Positions 16,298-26,174 of a DNA stretch of 49,780 nucleotides are shown here, one piece after another. A model generated the notes under the pieces. The model saw only the letters and a program-made list of their open reading frames with translations. It did no database searches and was not told the origin of the DNA. Positions within the stretch are counted from its first letter, which is position 1; every line of letters begins with the position of its first letter. Origin of the DNA: an uncultured Neomegalonema sp. (GTDB taxonomy: Bacteria > Pseudomonadota > Alphaproteobacteria > Rhodobacterales > Rhodobacteraceae); assembly GCA_937948985.1 (NCBI GenBank), contig CALFAK010000029.1, positions 1 through 49,780 of the forward strand. Direction: 5' to 3'. Both the position numbers and the translations under genes were made by a program.

Positions 16298-18093
16298 TGG
16301 TAAAGCGCATCACAATCGACGACCTGCGTTCGCGCAAGTGGTTCATGAACCCGGATAATCCTGAAATGACAGCGCTCTATCTGGAGCGCTATCTCAACTA
16401 TGGCCTCACCCGTGCGGAACTGCAATCGGGCAAACCGATCATCGCCATCGCCCAGACGGGCAGTGACCTTTCCCCCTGCAACCGCCACCATATCGAGTTG
16501 AGCAAGCGGGTACGGGACGGGATTATCGCGTCGGGCGGAACCTGCATCGAAGTACCTGTGCATCCAATTCAAGAAACGGGTAAGCGTCCCACGGCCATGC
16601 TCGACCGTAATCTCGCGTATCTGTCTCTCGTCGAGACGCTGTTCGGCTATCCCCTCGACGGTGTCGTTCTGAACATCGGCTGTGATAAAACCACCCCGGC
16701 CCTGCTTATGGCCGCCGCAACCGTCAACATTCCCGCCATAGCCCTTTCCGTCGGCCCGATGCTGAACGGCTGGTTCCAGGGCGAGCGGACGGGGTCCGGC
16801 ACGGTTGTCTGGAAGGCCCGCGAGATGCTGGCCGCCGGAGAGATAAATGACGAGGAATTCATGGACCTCGTCGCAAGCTCCGCCCCGTCTGTCGGCTATT
16901 GCAACACAATGGGCACGGCGACGACGATGAACTCGCTGGCTGAGGCGCTTGGTATGCAACTGCCCGGTTCTGCCGCTATCCCCGCACCATACCGTGAGCG
17001 CGGACAGATGGCCTATGAAACCGGACGTCGGATTGTCGAAATGGTCTGGGAAGACCTGCGCCCTTCTGACGTGATGACCCGCGCGGCGTTCGAGAACGCC
17101 ATTGTCATAAACTCGGCAATCGGCGGCTCTACAAACGCCCCGATTCACCTCAACGCCATTGCCCGCCATCTGGGTGTGCCGTTGGATAATGATGATTGGC
17201 AAAAGCTGGGCCATAACATCCCGCTATTGGTCAATCTTCAGCCCGCAGGTGAGTATCTCGGCGAAGACTACCAACGCGCGGGCGGCGTCCCAGCGGTGGT
17301 CGGCGAGTTGATCGCTGAAGGGCTGCTGCCAAACCCTGATGCGATAACGGTCAACGGGCGCGGCATGGGTGAGAATTGCGCGGGCCGCCGATCCGAAAAC
17401 ATGGACGTTATCAAGGCGGTAAACGCCCCACTTAAAGCTCAGGCTGGCTTTATCAATCTCAAAGGTAACCTCTTCGACAGCGCGCTGATGAAAACCAGCG
17501 TTATCAGCCCCGTCTTCCGCGAAACCTACCTCTCCAACCCCGCCGACCCCGAAGCCTTCGAGGGCCGCGCTATCGTGTTTGACGGGCCGGAGGACTTTCA
17601 CCATCGCATTGACGACCCGGCAGAAGCCATTGACGAGAATTGTATTCTCTTCATGCGCGGTGCGGGTCCGGTCGGTTATCCCGGCGGCGCGGAGGTCGTC
17701 AACATGCGCCCCCCCGCCTATCTTCTAAAGCAGGGCGTCGAGGCATTGCCCTGCGTCGGCGACGGGCGGCAATCGGGCACGTCTGGCAGCCCCTCAATCC
17801 TCAACGCTTCGCCGGAAGCGGCCACGGGCGGCGGTCTCGCCCTGCTCAAGAACGGCGACACCGTCCGAATCGATTTGGGCAAATGCACCGCTGATATGCT
17901 TGTGCCTGAAGATGAGCTGCGCAAACGGGCGGCGGCGCTGGAGGAGCATGGGTATCCACATCCGCCGAGCCAATCCCCGTGGCAGCAATATTTCCGCGAG
18001 AAAGTAGGACGTTTTGACGAGGGCATGATCCTCAAGGACGCCGACAATTACAAAGACATCGCCCGCACATCCATGCCCCGCGACAATCACTAG
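16297..18093 (+). CDS. IlvD/Edd-family sugar-acid dehydratase
   Basis: A 598-residue dehydratase of the IlvD/Edd family, in the branch of L-arabonate and D-xylonate dehydratases. Iron-sulfur cluster cysteines are visible at about residues 61 (DLSPCNRHH), 129 ([10 protein letters not shown]) and 202 ([15 protein letters not shown]), and Lys131 corresponds to the carbamylated Mg-binding Lys. The product would be a 2-keto-3-deoxy sugar acid. The ATG at 16297 overlaps the preceding stop as TAATG and has a G-rich Shine-Dalgarno, so it is preferred over a GTG 12 bases upstream. The next gene starts 9 bases after the stop. Confidence 0.88.
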   Translation: MVKRITIDDLRSRKWFMNPDNPEMTALYLERYLNYGLTRAELQSGKPIIAIAQTGSDLSPCNRHHIELSKRVRDGIIASGGTCIEVPVHPIQETGKRPTAMLDRNLAYLSLVETLFGYPLDGVVLNIGCDKTTPALLMAAATVNIPAIALSVGPMLNGWFQGERTGSGTVVWKAREMLAAGEINDEEFMDLVASSAPSVGYCNTMGTATTMNSLAEALGMQLPGSAAIPAPYRERGQMAYETGRRIVEMVWEDLRPSDVMTRAAFENAIVINSAIGGSTNAPIHLNAIARHLGVPLDNDDWQKLGHNIPLLVNLQPAGEYLGEDYQRAGGVPAVVGELIAEGLLPNPDAITVNGRGMGENCAGRRSENMDVIKAVNAPLKAQAGFINLKGNLFDSALMKTSVISPVFRETYLSNPADPEAFEGRAIVFDGPEDFHHRIDDPAEAIDENCILFMRGAGPVGYPGGAEVVNMRPPAYLLKQGVEALPCVGDGRQSGTSGSPSILNASPEAATGGGLALLKNGDTVRIDLGKCTADMLVPEDELRKRAAALEEHGYPHPPSQSPWQQYFREKVGRFDEGMILKDADNYKDIARTSMPRDNH

Positions 18094-18102
18094 GAGCCGC
18101 CA

Positions 18103-19053
18103 ATGACAGACCTTCTTCTCATCGGCGGGGCCACCCCCGTCATGCTCGACCGTTTGGGCGAAAAGTTCACCATCCATAAGACGACTGACATGGATGATCC
18201 GGCTGCATGGCTGGCTGACAATGGCAGTAAGATCAGCTACGTGGCGACGAATGGTCATGATGGTGTGAAGCCCGCTTATGTCGATGCGATGCCCAACCTC
18301 AAAGCGATCAGCTGTTACGGCGTCGGCTATGATGCGATTGACACGACACAGGCCGTATCGCGCGGGATTGTTGTTACGCACACGCCGAATGTTTTGAATG
18401 CGGAGGTCGCGACGACAACTGTGTTGCTTATGCTGGCTTGCTACCGCGAGATCCTGCGCGATGATGCCTATGTCCGCGCAGGACGGTGGGAGGCAGAGGG
18501 TAATGCGCCGCTGACCCGCTCAGCGGACGGGCAAACCGTCGGCATCTTGGGCCTTGGCCGGATCGGGCAGGCCATTGCGGATAAAATGGCGGCGTTTGAT
18601 GCGACCATCGTTTACCACTCGCGCAATCAGAAAGATGTACCTTATAAATATTATAGTGATCTCAAGGAGATGGCGCGCGACGTTGATGTCCTCGTCTGCA
18701 TCACGCCCGGCGGCGCGGCGACAAACAAGATTGTCAATGCGGAGGTTATGGAAGCGCTCGGCCCGCAAGGCACACTGATCAATGTCAGTCGCGGCTCCGT
18801 TGTGGATGAGGCCGCGCTGATTGAGGCGCTGCAAAGCGGCAAACTCGGTTGGGCCGGACTGGATGTGTTCGAGGCCGAACCCAAAGTCCCCGAAGCGCTG
18901 CGCAAGCTCGATAACGTCGTCTTATTGCCCCATGTCGGCAGTGCCACCAATGAGACACGCGCGGCGATGGGGGCGCTCACGGTGGATAATCTGCTGCAAC
19001 ATCTTGAAGATGGCACGGTTATCTCAGCCGTTCCCGAATGCGCCGGAATGTAG
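18103..19053 (+). CDS. D-isomer-specific 2-hydroxyacid dehydrogenase
   Basis: A 316-residue NAD(P)-dependent reductase of the D-2-hydroxyacid dehydrogenase family. The Rossmann motif GLGRIG is at residues 150-155, and the catalytic set is Arg230 ([10 protein letters not shown]), Glu259 (FEAEP) and His277 (LLPHVGSAT). [10 protein letters not shown] near 71-80 is a substrate-loop signature seen in glyoxylate/hydroxypyruvate reductases. In this operon it probably reduces a 2-keto acid such as hydroxypyruvate or glyoxylate made during sugar-acid breakdown. It is directly followed, two bases after the stop, by the second enolase-family gene. Confidence 0.87.
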   Translation: MTDLLLIGGATPVMLDRLGEKFTIHKTTDMDDPAAWLADNGSKISYVATNGHDGVKPAYVDAMPNLKAISCYGVGYDAIDTTQAVSRGIVVTHTPNVLNAEVATTTVLLMLACYREILRDDAYVRAGRWEAEGNAPLTRSADGQTVGILGLGRIGQAIADKMAAFDATIVYHSRNQKDVPYKYYSDLKEMARDVDVLVCITPGGAATNKIVNAEVMEALGPQGTLINVSRGSVVDEAALIEALQSGKLGWAGLDVFEAEPKVPEALRKLDNVVLLPHVGSATNETRAAMGALTVDNLLQHLEDGTVISAVPECAGM

Positions 19054-19055
19054 CG

Positions 19056-20150
19056 ATGGCTGCGATTGCTGACGTTACCGCCCGCCTGTTCGCGGTGCCA
19101 TTGGATGAAGTGCTGGTCGATGCCAAACACGGCGCGCACAGTCATTTCCACCTGATCACCGCGACCGTCACGCTAGATGGCGGTCGGCAGGGGACGGGGT
19201 ACACTTACAATGGCGGTCGCGGTGGCCATGCGACGGCTGCGATGATCCGCCATGACCTCGCGCCGTTTCTGGCGGGGCGTGAGGCTGCAGATGTTGAAGC
19301 GCTGAACGCGGCGATGTTGGAGCATATGCACTATGTCGGGCGCGGTGGCATCCTCAGCTTTGCTGTTTCCGCTGTTGATATTGCGCTGTGGGATTTGCGC
19401 TGTCGGGCGGCACAAAAACCGCTGTGGCAGATGGCGGGTGGCGCAGGTAAGACTTGCAAAGCCTATGGCGGCGGCATTGATTTGGCGTTCCCTCTACCCA
19501 AACTTATCAACCATGTGCGCGGCTATCTTGATGCGGGGCTTAACGGAGTGAAGATCAAGGTCGGCCAGCCGGATATGGCCGATGATATCACCCGTATCCG
19601 CGCTGTGCGTGAGGCTATCGGCCCCGACACCGCCTTCATGATCGATGCTAATTATTCGTTGAGTGTTGAACAGGCGATCACGCTGGCGAATGCCGTGAAA
19701 GATCAGAATATCCTGTGGTTTGAGGAGCCGATTATCCCCGATAACTACCCCGGATATGCCAAAATCACTGATGCGACGAGAATGGCCGTGGCGCAGGGCG
19801 AGAACCTGCACACGATTCACGAGTTCGAGATGGCCGTCGCCCAAAGCAAACTCGGCTTTATCCAACCGGATGCCTCTAACTGTAACGGCATCACCGGATG
19901 GCTGGAGGTGGCCACACTGTCAAAAGCGGCGGGTATCCCGGTGTGCAGCCACGGGATGCAAGAATTGCAAGTCAGTCTCGTCTCTGCGCAGGAACATAGC
20001 GGCTGGTTGGAGGTTCACAGCTTTCCGATAGACCGCTACACAACGCGCCCGTTGGTTGTTGAAAACGCCCTTGCTGTTGCGCCGGATACTGCGGGGATCG
20101 GTGTTGAATTCCGTTGGGATATGCTGACGCCATTTGAGATTGCGCTCTGA
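19056..20150 (+). CDS. mandelate racemase/muconate lactonizing family (enolase superfamily) enzyme 2
   Basis: A 364-residue enolase-superfamily enzyme. Key residues are Lys166 and Lys168 (VKIKVG), Asp197 (MIDANY), Glu223/224 (FEEP), Glu249 (GENLH) and His299 (SHGMQE), which fit a mandelate-racemase-type dehydratase or epimerase. It differs clearly from the first enolase-family protein of the window in loop sequences and C-terminus (364 versus 388 residues), so the two probably handle different stereoisomers or substrates. The ATG at 19056 is chosen because the frame before it runs back through the preceding stop region, and homology starts just after it. Confidence 0.87.
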   Translation: MAAIADVTARLFAVPLDEVLVDAKHGAHSHFHLITATVTLDGGRQGTGYTYNGGRGGHATAAMIRHDLAPFLAGREAADVEALNAAMLEHMHYVGRGGILSFAVSAVDIALWDLRCRAAQKPLWQMAGGAGKTCKAYGGGIDLAFPLPKLINHVRGYLDAGLNGVKIKVGQPDMADDITRIRAVREAIGPDTAFMIDANYSLSVEQAITLANAVKDQNILWFEEPIIPDNYPGYAKITDATRMAVAQGENLHTIHEFEMAVAQSKLGFIQPDASNCNGITGWLEVATLSKAAGIPVCSHGMQELQVSLVSAQEHSGWLEVHSFPIDRYTTRPLVVENALAVAPDTAGIGVEFRWDMLTPFEIAL

Positions 20151-20160
20151 AGCCGCTATT

Positions 20161-21684
20161 TCACGTCAAGATTTTGAACCGCTCCCTGATAGCACGATCC
20201 TGCGCGATGCTGAGATAATCGGGGCGGTGCGTGTCCAGTATCTCCCGCGCCTTCACATTTGCCCGCGTCCAAGCATCCTGCGCCCCGTTTTGCGCCCATG
20301 TTCTCGGTTCCTCGCGGTCGGCGAGTTGGGGATAGAAGTAGTCCCGCTCCATTGCCGCGTAGGTATGCTGTCCGCCGAGGAAATGGCCATCCCCCAGCAC
20401 CGCGTCGCAAATGGCATCAAAGCCCAGATTTTCCTCCGTCACCTCGACCCCGCGCAACGCCCGATAGGTCATCGCGTGCATCTCATCATCCAAGATAAAC
20501 GCCTCGAAACTCGCGCCGAGCAGGGCGGCGGTCATGCCGGAACTTTCGTAGATCAGGTTCCCCCCGGCCAGCGCCGCCGCAAGGCTGGTCATGCCTTTTT
20601 CGACACCATATTGCGCGTCAATCGCTTTGGCATCGGTCATCGAACACGCGACACCCGACGGCAGGCCGAGCCAGTTCGACAGCTGTGCAGACGCCGCGTT
20701 CAGCAGCGCCGTCTCGCCCCCGCCACCCGCGAACGCGCCACTGCGCAGGTCTATCACCAGCGGCCAGTTTGAGAAAATCATCGGGAAACCGGGCGAGATC
20801 ACATTGACCATCACCAAACTGCCCAGCGTCTCCGCCAGTGACTGCGCCAGAAATCCCGCCATCGTCGCCGGAGCGGTCGCCCCCGCTTGCGCCGCTGTGA
20901 TGCAGGACATGGGTATTTTATGCTCGATGCATTTATAGACGACATCAACCGCGTCTTCACCGAAACGCATGGGCGATATCACAGGGCTGATATGGGTTTT
21001 CATGAAGGGACGCTTGGCAAACGCACCCTCTCCCCCCGCCACAATATCCAGCATCCCGATAATCGGATCGACATGCTCGGCCACGGTAAAGGCGGTCGCG
21101 GTGTGTTTACTGGTGTTTTTCACGAGCGCATAGGCCGTGTTCACGTCCAGCTCGAAAATATCAGGCACATCGGTGGCGATGCAGCAGCGGGTGAACCACG
21201 CCACATTGTCGAGCGTGTCTTGCAGCCGCGTGAAATCGTGCAGGTCGGTCAGGGTTGAAGAGCGGTAAACCCCTGTCTCCATATCCAGCGTATTCACCGC
21301 CGCGCCTCCGGTCCCGAAATAGACGCGGTCGCCGCCGACTTCGATGGAGCGGTCGGGGTCGCGGCCATGCAGGACAAAACGCTTGGCCGAACCCGCAATG
21401 ATGTCCTCCACCAGCGCGGGGGGCATGTGGACCCGCCCGTTCGCGGAGCAGCAACCCGCCGCGACCAAATCCCGCTCCAACCGTTCAGGCACTTCGCCCA
21501 TGCCCAATTCATCCAGCAGGCGCAGGGCGGTTTGGTAGATGTTGGTGAGGTCCGCTTCGTTCAACGGCCTGTATTGGCCGCCTATCTGTCCGGGTGGGGC
21601 GGGGTTGATCTTAGGCGGCGCCGCACGCAGGGCCAATCGCTCGCTTCGCCCGCCTGCCCGTTTTGCTTTGCGTCCTGTTGTCAT
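20161..21684 (-). CDS. MttB-family (non-pyrrolysine) trimethylamine-methyltransferase-like protein
   Basis: A 507-residue member of the MttB superfamily, TIM-barrel enzymes that move a methyl group from a quaternary amine to a corrinoid protein. The frame has no in-frame amber codon, so it is the non-pyrrolysine type, known to include glycine betaine, proline betaine and carnitine methyltransferases. Family segments include VYFGTGGAAVNTLD, the central AAQAGATAPATMAGF and IYESSGMTAALLGAS. The start at 21684 is favoured because sequence before it is unlike the family. It is divergent from a LysR gene and close to a dimethylglycine-dehydrogenase-like gene. No corrinoid protein gene is in the window. 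Confidence 0.88.
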   Translation of the reverse strand: MTTGRKAKRAGGRSERLALRAAPPKINPAPPGQIGGQYRPLNEADLTNIYQTALRLLDELGMGEVPERLERDLVAAGCCSANGRVHMPPALVEDIIAGSAKRFVLHGRDPDRSIEVGGDRVYFGTGGAAVNTLDMETGVYRSSTLTDLHDFTRLQDTLDNVAWFTRCCIATDVPDIFELDVNTAYALVKNTSKHTATAFTVAEHVDPIIGMLDIVAGGEGAFAKRPFMKTHISPVISPMRFGEDAVDVVYKCIEHKIPMSCITAAQAGATAPATMAGFLAQSLAETLGSLVMVNVISPGFPMIFSNWPLVIDLRSGAFAGGGGETALLNAASAQLSNWLGLPSGVACSMTDAKAIDAQYGVEKGMTSLAAALAGGNLIYESSGMTAALLGASFEAFILDDEMHAMTYRALRGVEVTEENLGFDAICDAVLGDGHFLGGQHTYAAMERDYFYPQLADREEPRTWAQNGAQDAWTRANVKAREILDTHRPDYLSIAQDRAIRERFKILT

Positions 21685-21763
21685 GCCTGAACCCTTTCCC
21701 ACGGGACATTCCCGTGCAAGGGCGTTACACAAGATCAGGCAAAGTCGAATAATAGATTCCGAA

Positions 21764-22726
21764 ATGCATAATAACGAACCCGCCTTCACCTTTCGCGCCG
21801 TTCAGGTGTTCGTTGCGACCGTGGATGCGGGGTCGGTAACGCGCGCGGCGCATCAATTGGCGATCAGCCCGTCTTCCGTCTCACAACAATTGTCGAATCT
21901 GGAGGCGGCGCTGGGAGCGCGGCTGGTGGTGCGTTCGGCGCGGACATTCCGGTTGACCGAGGCGGGTACACTGTTCCTTGACCGCGCGAAAGGGTTGCTC
22001 GATGGGGTTGGCGCGGCGAAGGCGGAACTGGCGCTGGCCGATCAAGCCCCGCCGATGACCCTGCGTCTGGCCACGATTGAGGAGTTGGACGCAACCGTGA
22101 CCGCGCCGATGTTGAAGCGGTTGACACGGATGTATCCGAATATCGCGTTCTCGTTTTCCAGCGGAGCGAGCCATGAGAACCATGATGCATTGGCCAGCCG
22201 CGCGGTAGATCTGATGCTTGCGGTCGATACGGTCGGGGATGCGGATTGGGTGGAAATGCATCCTGTTTTACGCGATCCGTTCATCCTGGTGCGCGCGGCG
22301 GGTTTGCCGCCTTTCGAGACACAAGCCGATATGAGCGCCCATCCCCTCATCCGATATACAAGCGCGTTGCAGATCGGACGGCATATCGAGGCACAGCTTC
22401 GGCGCACAGGACTGCGCCCGCCTAAACGCTTCGAGTTTTCCAGCAACAGGGCGCTGTTGGAGACCGTCGGCGCGCTGGACGGCTGGGCGGTCACGACGGC
22501 GTTCGCGTATCTGAGCACGTATCCCGCACCCGGTTTGGTGGAGGCGCAAGCCCTGCCGTTGCCGGGATTTTCGCGCCGTCTGGCTTTGCACGCCCGCGCC
22601 GGGGCGCTGGGTGATTTGCCGGAGCGTATTGCGGTTGAAATGCGCGATTGTCTGGCGGCGCATGTGCTGCCTGAGGCAGAACAACGCTTGCCGTTTCTGG
22701 GGCGGGCATTCGAGGTATTGACTTAG
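21764..22726 (+). CDS. LysR-family transcriptional regulator
   Basis: A 320-residue LysR-type regulator. The N-terminal winged helix (about residues 8-67) has the signature DAGSVTRAAHQLAISPSSVS and QQLSNLEAALGARLVVR. A periplasmic-binding-like effector domain follows, with MTLRLATIEEL at its start. The reading frame runs 75 codons further upstream through mttB, but the ATG at 21764 fits the family start. It is divergent from the mttB-like gene (79 bases apart) and upstream of the flavoprotein gene, so it probably controls both. Confidence 0.9.
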   Translation: MHNNEPAFTFRAVQVFVATVDAGSVTRAAHQLAISPSSVSQQLSNLEAALGARLVVRSARTFRLTEAGTLFLDRAKGLLDGVGAAKAELALADQAPPMTLRLATIEELDATVTAPMLKRLTRMYPNIAFSFSSGASHENHDALASRAVDLMLAVDTVGDADWVEMHPVLRDPFILVRAAGLPPFETQADMSAHPLIRYTSALQIGRHIEAQLRRTGLRPPKRFEFSSNRALLETVGALDGWAVTTAFAYLSTYPAPGLVEAQALPLPGFSRRLALHARAGALGDLPERIAVEMRDCLAAHVLPEAEQRLPFLGRAFEVLT

Positions 22727-22729
22727 ATT

Positions 22730-22768
22730 ATGCGGATTATCCAAATCATTATTTCGATAAATCCGCAT
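22730..22768. promoter_or_regulatory. inverted repeat upstream of flavoprotein gene
   Basis: ATGCGGATT (22730-22738) and AATCCGCAT (22760-22768) form a perfect 9-base dyad with a 21-base spacer, in the 121-base gap after the lysR stop and before the flavoprotein start. No U-tract follows. It may be an operator for the LysR protein or another regulator. Confidence 0.4.
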
Positions 22769-22847
22769 CGTAGTGCAATCGATTGTCAGCCATCGTATGC
22801 CTAAGGCATCCTCCGCCGGAATGAATTTGTGGAATGGAGCACATCCG

Positions 22848-25280
22848 ATGAAATCGCAAACACGTGTTGTTGTAATAGGTGGCGGTATCGCCGGATGTTC
22901 AACGCTTTACCACCTGACCCAAGAGGGTTGGACCGATGTTGTCCTCGTCGAACGTAACGAGCTGACCTCCGGCACGACCTGGCACTCGGCGGCGCAGGTG
23001 ACGAATTTCGGCATGAACCAGACGATGGTGGGCCTGAAAACCCATTCGATCAATCTGTATAAAGAGCTGCGCGACGATCCTGATTACCCCGTCAACTACC
23101 ACCACGGCGACGGTGGCATCCGGCTGGCCAATACGGAGGCGCAGATGGAGGGCTATCGGCATTTCTCCTCGATGGCGCGCGGAATGGATGTTGAGTTTGA
23201 GGTGATTGACGCCCAAGAATGCGCGCGCCGTCACCCGCTGATCTCGACTGATAACTTGGTCGGCGGGTTGTGGGATGGCAATGACGGCGACATTGATCCC
23301 GCACAGCTGTGCCAAGCGCTCGCGCGGCGGGCGCGTAAAGCCGGTGCGGAGGTTTATCGCAACACGCCCGTAACGGGCCTGACCCAACACAAAGACCACT
23401 CTTGGACCGTCCACACCGACAAGGGCGATATCGCCTGTGAGATCGTCGTCAACGCTTGCGGGTATCGTGTGAACGAGGTCGGCGCGATGATGGGCGTCCA
23501 ACACCCCGTCACCTCGATGGAGCACCAGTATTTCGTCACCGAGGAAATCCCCGCAATTGTCGAGGCTGGTCACCGGATGCCGCTGCTGCGTTGTCCGATC
23601 AGCGACTATTACAGCCGTCAGGAGAAGAACGGCCTGTTGGTCGGGTTCTACGAGCAAGACTGCAAGACATGGGGCATGGACGGGATTGATCCGCATTTCG
23701 TCAACGCCCTGTGTCCGGATGATCTCGACCGTATCACCGACGTTCTGGAGGGCGCGTTCGCCCGAATGCCCGCGCTGACTGAAGTTGGCATCACCACCGT
23801 CATCAACGGCCCGATCACCTACACCATCGACGGCGCGCCCCTCGTCGGACCCATCCCCGGCAAGCGCAATGCGTACTGCATCATCGGGTTGCGCGCGGGG
23901 CTGGGCGAGGGTGGCGGCCACGGCTGGCTGCTTGCGCAACAGATCGTGCATGGCGAGGCGTGCTACGACACATGGTGCATCGACCCCCGCCGCTTTACCG
24001 GTCACGCCAATGTCGAGTTGACCGCGCTCAAAGCCATTGAAGACTACCAAAACGAATTCCGCTTCCACTTCCCCAATGAACACCGCCCTGTCGGACGCAA
24101 CGCCAAGACAACCCCGCTGACTCCGATTATGGCCGCAGAGGGGGCAGAGTTCACTGTGGTGAACGGCTGGGAGCGCGTCGAGTTCTTCAAACCAACCCCT
24201 GATTTTCACGTCACCCACGGTTTCAAATTCGATGAGAGTTTCGACATCGTTGCCGCCGAGGTCGCCGCCGTACAAAACGCCGTCGGCCTGTGCGAGGTCA
24301 ACGGCTTCAACCGCTTCGAGATTACCAGCGCGGATGCCCAATCCTTCCTCGACCGCATGGTCTGTGGCCGTCTGCCCCGCAAGGAGGGGCGCGTGGGCCT
24401 CACGTACCTGCTCAACCACCACGGAATGTTGAAAGCCGAAGCGACCATCGCCAATATCCCCGCTTCAGATCGCGGCCCTGCGCGCATTTGGTACGGCTCT
24501 GCGGCGGCGGCGGAGTTCCATGATATGGACTGGTTGACGCAGAATATCGGCGCGGATGAAGATGTCTCGATCCGCTCTCTGACGAATGACCAAACCATTC
24601 TGGTGCTGGCCGGACCTAAGGCCCGCGCTGTCCTCAGCGCAGTAAGTCGCGATGATTGGTCAAAAGCCGCCTTCCCGTGGCTCTCAGTGCGCGAATGTTT
24701 CATCGGCTATGCGCCCGCAACGGTGATGGGCGTCAGCTTCTCAGGCGAGTTGGCGTATGAAATCCATATCCCCAACGCCTCCCTCTACGCTGCATATATG
24801 GCCTTGCGCGAGGCGGGCAAGGCTCACGGCTTGCGCCTTTTCGGTGCCCATGCGGTTGAATCGATGCGGATGGAGAAGGGGTACCTGCATTGGAAAGCCG
24901 ATATTCTCACCGAATTCGACCCGTTCGAGACGGGCCTCGACCGCTTTGTGAAGATGGACAAGCCGGACTTCATCGGCAAGGCCGCGCTTGCGGAGAGGCA
25001 GGGCAAGGGGCTGACCAAGCGTTTCGTTTCACTGGTCCTCGATAGTAAAACGGCTGCTGCACATGGCGGTGCATCGGTGATGATCGGCGATAAGGTTGTC
25101 GGCACAGTCACTTCAGGCGACTGGGGTCACCGCGTCGCGCAAAACCTCGCCTATGCCTTTGTCGACCCGTCGCTCGCAGAAGGCGCAACCCTTACCATCG
25201 ACGTGTTGGGTGAACATGTCCCCGCAAAAATCATCCCCGCCGGACCCTACGATCCGGCAATGGAGCTGGTGCGGAGTTAA
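22848..25280 (+). CDS. dimethylglycine/sarcosine-dehydrogenase-like FAD oxidoreductase with GcvT domains
   Basis: An 810-residue flavoprotein. The DAO domain has the FAD motif GGGIAG (residues 11-16) and TTWHSAAQ with His46, the position of covalent FAD attachment in dimethylglycine and sarcosine dehydrogenases. A middle FAO domain and a C-terminal GcvT pair (about 420-800) follow, which would transfer the one-carbon unit to tetrahydrofolate. The reaction is probably oxidative demethylation of dimethylglycine, sarcosine or a similar N-methyl amino acid. The ATG at 22848 has GGAG 8 bases upstream and is preferred over a start at 22773. Its tail overlaps the convergent HAD gene by 4 bases. Confidence 0.87.
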   Translation: MKSQTRVVVIGGGIAGCSTLYHLTQEGWTDVVLVERNELTSGTTWHSAAQVTNFGMNQTMVGLKTHSINLYKELRDDPDYPVNYHHGDGGIRLANTEAQMEGYRHFSSMARGMDVEFEVIDAQECARRHPLISTDNLVGGLWDGNDGDIDPAQLCQALARRARKAGAEVYRNTPVTGLTQHKDHSWTVHTDKGDIACEIVVNACGYRVNEVGAMMGVQHPVTSMEHQYFVTEEIPAIVEAGHRMPLLRCPISDYYSRQEKNGLLVGFYEQDCKTWGMDGIDPHFVNALCPDDLDRITDVLEGAFARMPALTEVGITTVINGPITYTIDGAPLVGPIPGKRNAYCIIGLRAGLGEGGGHGWLLAQQIVHGEACYDTWCIDPRRFTGHANVELTALKAIEDYQNEFRFHFPNEHRPVGRNAKTTPLTPIMAAEGAEFTVVNGWERVEFFKPTPDFHVTHGFKFDESFDIVAAEVAAVQNAVGLCEVNGFNRFEITSADAQSFLDRMVCGRLPRKEGRVGLTYLLNHHGMLKAEATIANIPASDRGPARIWYGSAAAAEFHDMDWLTQNIGADEDVSIRSLTNDQTILVLAGPKARAVLSAVSRDDWSKAAFPWLSVRECFIGYAPATVMGVSFSGELAYEIHIPNASLYAAYMALREAGKAHGLRLFGAHAVESMRMEKGYLHWKADILTEFDPFETGLDRFVKMDKPDFIGKAALAERQGKGLTKRFVSLVLDSKTAAAHGGASVMIGDKVVGTVTSGDWGHRVAQNLAYAFVDPSLAEGATLTIDVLGEHVPAKIIPAGPYDPAMELVRS

Positions 25281-26173
25281 TGCCCCCGCACAACTGAACC
25301 CGGCACAATGCCCGATCGCGCGATGTATGTCTGCACATCGCGCCCGGCGAACAGACCATAATTCTCCAACAGGATCGTTTTGATGCCATAGGCCGCACCG
25401 CCCAGTACGTCTGTGTGCAGCGTATCCCCAACCAGCACGCTGCGCGATGGCATAATCGGACCAAGGTGATGTGCGACGATGTCAAAGATGTTTCCGAACG
25501 GCTTTCCATAGAATGCCAGCGCACACCCCGTCCGCCGCGTCAGATCATGCGCGTAATAGCCAGGTTCCAAGCTCAGCCCGGTTTCACGCGGGGCGACGAT
25601 ATCGGGATTGCCGACAAGCACGGGGCGGGGGCGTTGGCTGAGGGCGCGGGACAACAGATCTTGCCGCGCATCCGTCCATTCCCCGCTGCCGAGCAGCACA
25701 AAACCCCGCGCCGCATCGTACGACGCAGCATCGTCACGTAATGCAAAGCAATCGATACCAAGCTCTTCAATCTGCGATTGCGCCGTCGCCATCACACCCC
25801 AGCGCATAGGGGGATGTCCCTCTAATCCGATTTTCAGCGCGTCACGACTCGTCACGATCTCCCCGGCTGTGAAATCAAAGCCGAGCCGATGGAATTTTTG
25901 CAAACTCACCGCCGTGGGAACGCTTGCGCTGTTGCTGACGATTACGACGCGCTTGCCCCGCGCACGCAATGAGGCGATCAGGTCAACTGCACCCGGAATC
26001 GCAGTCTCGCCGACATTCAGCACGCCGAACGCATCGAGCATCACCAGATCATACGGTTCCAGCGCAGCGCTAAGGTGGTCAAATCTTTCCGGTTCGCCTT
26101 CATGGCGCGCACGGGGCAGGGCATCGCGAACAGCTTCGTATTGATCGAAAGCCCAATCAACATCATTGGCCAT
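25277..26173 (-). CDS. HAD-superfamily class IIA phosphatase-like protein
   Basis: A 298-residue HAD hydrolase of the NagD-like class IIA group. Motif I is DAFGVLN with nucleophile Asp47. Position +2 is Phe instead of the usual Asp, a change seen in the subgroup with DxWGV-type motifs. Motif II is VSNSAS (Ser80) and motif IV is VGDTLHTDVLGGAAYGI. It probably hydrolyses a phosphate ester, but the altered motif I leaves activity open. The gene is the last of the PhnCDE-type transporter operon, one base after the second permease gene. It is not a phosphonatase of the PhnX type. Confidence 0.83.
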   Translation of the reverse strand: MANDVDWAFDQYEAVRDALPRARHEGEPERFDHLSAALEPYDLVMLDAFGVLNVGETAIPGAVDLIASLRARGKRVVIVSNSASVPTAVSLQKFHRLGFDFTAGEIVTSRDALKIGLEGHPPMRWGVMATAQSQIEELGIDCFALRDDAASYDAARGFVLLGSGEWTDARQDLLSRALSQRPRPVLVGNPDIVAPRETGLSLEPGYYAHDLTRRTGCALAFYGKPFGNIFDIVAHHLGPIMPSRSVLVGDTLHTDVLGGAAYGIKTILLENYGLFAGRDVQTYIARSGIVPGSVVRGH

Positions 26174-26174
26174 G

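Noticed and set aside
20161-21684. possible pyrrolysine codon in the mttB homologue
   Set aside because: The frame is continuous with no in-frame amber codon, so it is the non-pyrrolysine type.
22899-24422. 507-codon leftward frame antisense to the flavoprotein gene
   Set aside because: Long antisense frames are common in GC-rich genes. The encoded sequence has no recognisable motif, while the rightward frame is a clear dimethylglycine-dehydrogenase-like protein.
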